Shown here: piece after piece, positions 56,899 through 58,817 of the stretch
Position numbering within the stretch: position 1 is the stretch's first letter
Layout of the letters: every line of letters starts with the position of its first letter
Source of the DNA: Nocardia sp. alder85J
GTDB taxonomy: Bacteria; Actinomycetota; Actinomycetes; Mycobacteriales; Mycobacteriaceae
Direction of reading: 5' to 3'
Length of the DNA stretch: 58,817 nucleotides
Assembly (NCBI RefSeq): GCF_020176955.2
Contig: NZ_JAIUCZ020000022.1
Span: 1 to 58,817, forward strand
Program-made: the position numbers and the translations under genes
Notes under the pieces: model-generated
Told to the model about the DNA's origin: nothing
What the model saw: the letters and a program-made list of their open reading frames with translations, nothing else
Databases searched by the model: none

Positions 56899-57057
56899 GC
56901 CGGGCAGCATTCCACCCGCGAATCTGATACGCCACACGACACGCCGATCTGAATTCGACCGAATTCAGCCACCAGGTATTTTCCGATGAGTATCACCAGC
57001 GCATTTCATGCGGCGAGAAGATTGTCCGCCGCAAATTGGCTCCGGATTTTCTGAGGG

Positions 57058-57726
57058 TCATGCGGCAAGAAGACGACTGGTGTAGCCAGCATCGACGAGG
57101 CGCGAGTACGCCCGATGCACCGCCGACGGCACGGGCACGTCGACGGCCCATCCTTTCGCGGGATAGACCCAGAGCCGCTGGGTGTCACCGACCAGCATGT
57201 TGATCACGCGATCGACGTCGCCGATGCTCTGAACGTAGTCGTCCAGAGGCAGGGGGAGCGACGAGCAGAGAACATCGACCTCCGGCCACCGTTTGCGGCA
57301 GATAGCCCAGCTGCGGCGCTGCTGGTAGGGCCGGGAGATGAGCATGACGGACCGGATGCCGGAAAGCAGGCCATGGTCCTCCAAGAGTGCCCGGGTGAAG
57401 TCGATGTTGTCGCCGGTGTTGGTGGCCTTCGGCTCGACGAGGATCGCGCTGTCGGGCACACCACGTTCGAGAGCGTGCTCGCGGTAGTGGACGGCTTCCC
57501 CGCGAGGGAACCGCTCCCGCGTTGTCGGCGCGTTCGCGCCAGTGAAGACGACCAGAGGAAACATGCCCTCGCGGTACAGATCGGCGGTGTAGGTCGCGAC
57601 GCCCAAGTCGTGGCTGCCGAGTCCGATGCCGACGTCGACCGGGTGTACGTCGTGGTCCAAGCGGTTGAAGTCCCAGAGGGTTTCGACATCGGAGCGTAGT
57701 GCGGCTGGCAGTGTCGTCGAGGGCAT
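57058..57726 (-). CDS. YdcF/DUF218 family protein
   Basis: This 222-residue Rossmann-like DUF218 protein has VGIGLGSHDLGVATYTADLY, PLVVFTGANAPT, AILVEPKATNTGDNIDFTRA and SVMLISRPYQQRRSWAICRK. The family (YdcF, SanA) binds nucleotide-like ligands or acts in envelope metabolism; the biochemical role is unsettled. It lacks a signal peptide or membrane anchor, so it is cytoplasmic. It follows the GntR gene by 15 bases and is likely cotranscribed. The start has AAAGG 7 bases upstream. Confidence 0.82.
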   Translation of the reverse strand: MPSTTLPAALRSDVETLWDFNRLDHDVHPVDVGIGLGSHDLGVATYTADLYREGMFPLVVFTGANAPTTRERFPRGEAVHYREHALERGVPDSAILVEPKATNTGDNIDFTRALLEDHGLLSGIRSVMLISRPYQQRRSWAICRKRWPEVDVLCSSLPLPLDDYVQSIGDVDRVINMLVGDTQRLWVYPAKGWAVDVPVPSAVHRAYSRLVDAGYTSRLLAA

Positions 57727-57741
57727 TGGCAGTCCTTTCGG

Positions 57742-58512
57742 TCAGTCGGGCAGGGTGAACGTGTAGGTCCACGCGAATCGCGATGCGGCGTGAACGCCGC
57801 GGGCGTACTCCACCAGGGTGTTGGCGGCGGTGTAGGTCAGTCGGGTCAGCACCATGACCGGCTCCCCGGACGGCAGGTTGAGCAGTTCGATCTCGTCGGG
57901 CGACGGCATGCGCGCGTACACCGTCTCGGTCATGTGGTCCGGCTCGTAGCCCTGAAGAGTGAGGACCGCGAAGCCCCCGCCGCGGCCGGCCGGACCGGGT
58001 GTCGGGCTGACCAGGGGCGTGCCTTCGACGTGCGCAGGCAGGTAGTAGCTGGTCAGCGTGTGGGTGGGCTGATCCCCGTCCTTGACCAGGCGGGCACGCT
58101 CGTATACCGGCGTGCCGGGCTCGACACCGAATGCCTCAGCAACTTCGGTATCGGCGTCGACCAGCTCGACGGTGTTCGTCTGGTCGGTGGGCTTCCACTG
58201 ACGACCGGACGCTTCTCGGTCGGCGGCGAAGGCGACGACATCACCGAACTTCCACTTCCGCTTGCTGTATCGGTCGACACCGAGGCGCCGCATCCGCGGC
58301 CGCTCGCGGACGACCGTGCCGCGCCGGCGGATCGCCGTCACCAAGCCCTCGGTCTCGAGCACGCCGACCGCCTGGCGAACGGTCTTGATGTTGACCTGGT
58401 AGCGCTCTGCCAGTTCGTCCTGCTTCGGGAGCGTCGAGCCCGGCGGATACTCGCCCTGCTGGATGGCGGCGCGAAGACTCGCAGCCAGGTCGCGGTATCC
58501 GCTGATGGCCAT
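57742..58512 (-). CDS. GntR-family regulator with UTRA domain
   Basis: This is a 256-residue protein. ATG 58512 (MAISGYRDLAASLRAAIQQG) was chosen for the GGGAGAG site upstream. The winged helix is LPKQDELAERYQVNIKTVRQ, then AVGVLETEGLVTAIRRRGTV. Residues 80-256 are a UTRA ligand-binding domain (FGVEPGTPVYERARLVKDGD, VMVLTRLTYTAANTLVEYA). HutC-type proteins of this form repress until a small molecule binds. Two palindromes lie in the divergent spacer to the excisionase gene, so it likely represses both directions and links transfer-operon expression to a metabolite. Confidence 0.9.
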   Translation of the reverse strand: MAISGYRDLAASLRAAIQQGEYPPGSTLPKQDELAERYQVNIKTVRQAVGVLETEGLVTAIRRRGTVVRERPRMRRLGVDRYSKRKWKFGDVVAFAADREASGRQWKPTDQTNTVELVDADTEVAEAFGVEPGTPVYERARLVKDGDQPTHTLTSYYLPAHVEGTPLVSPTPGPAGRGGGFAVLTLQGYEPDHMTETVYARMPSPDEIELLNLPSGEPVMVLTRLTYTAANTLVEYARGVHAASRFAWTYTFTLPD

Positions 58513-58599
58513 CGTCCGGTCTCTCCCTTCTGCCGGGTTTCCCCGACGGTTCACGGTCCGTTAAGAGTAGCCGTAACCGTCCAGGACTACACCCATCGA

Positions 58600-58664
58600 T
58601 CAATAGAGGCGGTTCTATTGACGACATAGTGTGGCGATGCTGCAATAGAGCTACCTCTAATTGC
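58600..58664. promoter_or_regulatory. Two GntR-type operators between divergent genes
   Basis: Site 1 (58600-58621) has perfect arms TCAATAGA and TCTATTGA with a 6-bp spacer. Site 2 (58642-58664) has GCAATAGAG and CTCTAATTGC with a 4-bp spacer. Both share CAATAGA. They are centred 42 bp apart, upstream of both the GntR gene and the excisionase gene that heads the transfer operon. Confidence 0.75.
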
Positions 58665-58682
58665 GGCAAAGGAGTCCATGTC

Positions 58683-58817
58683 GTGACAAGTCCACGGATG
58701 AGCGGGTATGCCCCGCCGCCTGCCTCGCTGATCAAGCTCGCCGAAGGCGCGGCGCTGATCGGTGTGAACCCCCGCACGCTGCGGCGGTGGATCGCGCAGG
58801 GGAAGCTGAACGGCTGG
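58683..58817 (+). CDS. Excisionase-like HTH protein, N-terminal part (continues at base 1)
   Basis: This reading frame opens with GTG at 58683 behind a strong AAAGGAG ribosome site 8 bases upstream, and it is still open at the window end. It encodes a MerR/excisionase-type helix-turn-helix (LIKLAEGAALIGVNPRTLRR, then WIAQGKLNGW). Read into bases 1-93 it gives a 75-residue protein ending normally, so the window is a circle cut inside this gene. Such proteins bind DNA, either as recombination directionality factors or as small activators. Its position at the head of the WhiB-coupling protein operon, divergent from a GntR regulator with operators in between, suggests that it or its promoter controls the transfer operon. 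Its role is inferred. An ATG-TCG-TGA mini-ORF at 58678-58686 overlaps the start. Confidence 0.8.
   Translation, partial: MTSPRMSGYAPPPASLIKLAEGAALIGVNPRTLRRWIAQGKLNGW

Overview
The window reads as one complete circular plasmid of 58,817 bp from a high-GC actinomycete, most likely a Nocardia or close relative (family level is inference, from a WhiB regulator, a DUF4913 protein, a MobF TraA relaxase and GC-rich third codon positions). The evidence for circularity is direct: the reading frame open at the last base (58683-58817) continues in frame at base 1 and stops at 93, and the joined 75-residue product is a typical excisionase-type helix-turn-helix protein. No rRNA, tRNA or CRISPR array was seen.

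Layout. (1) 58683-8580: excisionase-like gene, small genes, WhiB, VirD4/TraG-type coupling protein, DUF4913 protein, TOPRIM primase-like protein and a large paralogous partner, all on + and mostly with overlapping stop/start codons; this is the transfer/DNA-processing operon. (2) 8.6-21.8 kb: accessory cargo, with a PIN-domain toxin-antitoxin-like pair under a palindromic operator, membrane proteins, a PadR pair, a serine recombinase, a sigma factor operon, a STAND NTPase with HTH and TPR repeats, and a lipoprotein. (3) 21.8-37.5 kb: a rearranged zone with an IS110 element, a plasmid-borne murJ, an IS3-family element with intact ends and 3-bp target duplication, an AbiE toxin-antitoxin module, a tyrosine recombinase beside its probable crossover site, a TetR/hydrolase pair, a truncated Tn3 transposase, an Eis-like acetyltransferase and several decapitated or frameshifted genes. 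(4) 37.5-46.1 kb: an XRE regulator behind an array of palindromic operators, an operon of very small overlapping genes, and the 1550-residue TraA relaxase-helicase. (5) 46.2-56.9 kb: a second, unrelated relaxase with MobC, a four-gene operon of coiled-coil and membrane proteins, parA-parB with 15-bp palindromic parS-like sites, a probable replication-initiator gene and hairpin-rich DNA. (6) 57-58.7 kb: a DUF218 protein and a GntR/UTRA regulator with two matching operators.

How it works together. TraA, the coupling protein and the primase-like protein would process and deliver single-stranded DNA. MobC and the second relaxase give an independent mobilisation route. ParAB with the TTTACCGSCGGTAAA sites, the recombinases and two toxin-antitoxin modules would keep the plasmid in its host. 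No VirB4, VirB6 or other type IV channel genes are present, so the DNA export path is unexplained.

The most unusual signal is a roughly 700-bp stretch inside the membrane-protein gene at 48958-50814, where the 8-mer TGCACGGT occurs 23 times on the + strand. It is kept in more than one codon phase, which suggests a DNA-level function such as a clt-, KOPS- or centromere-like protein-binding array.
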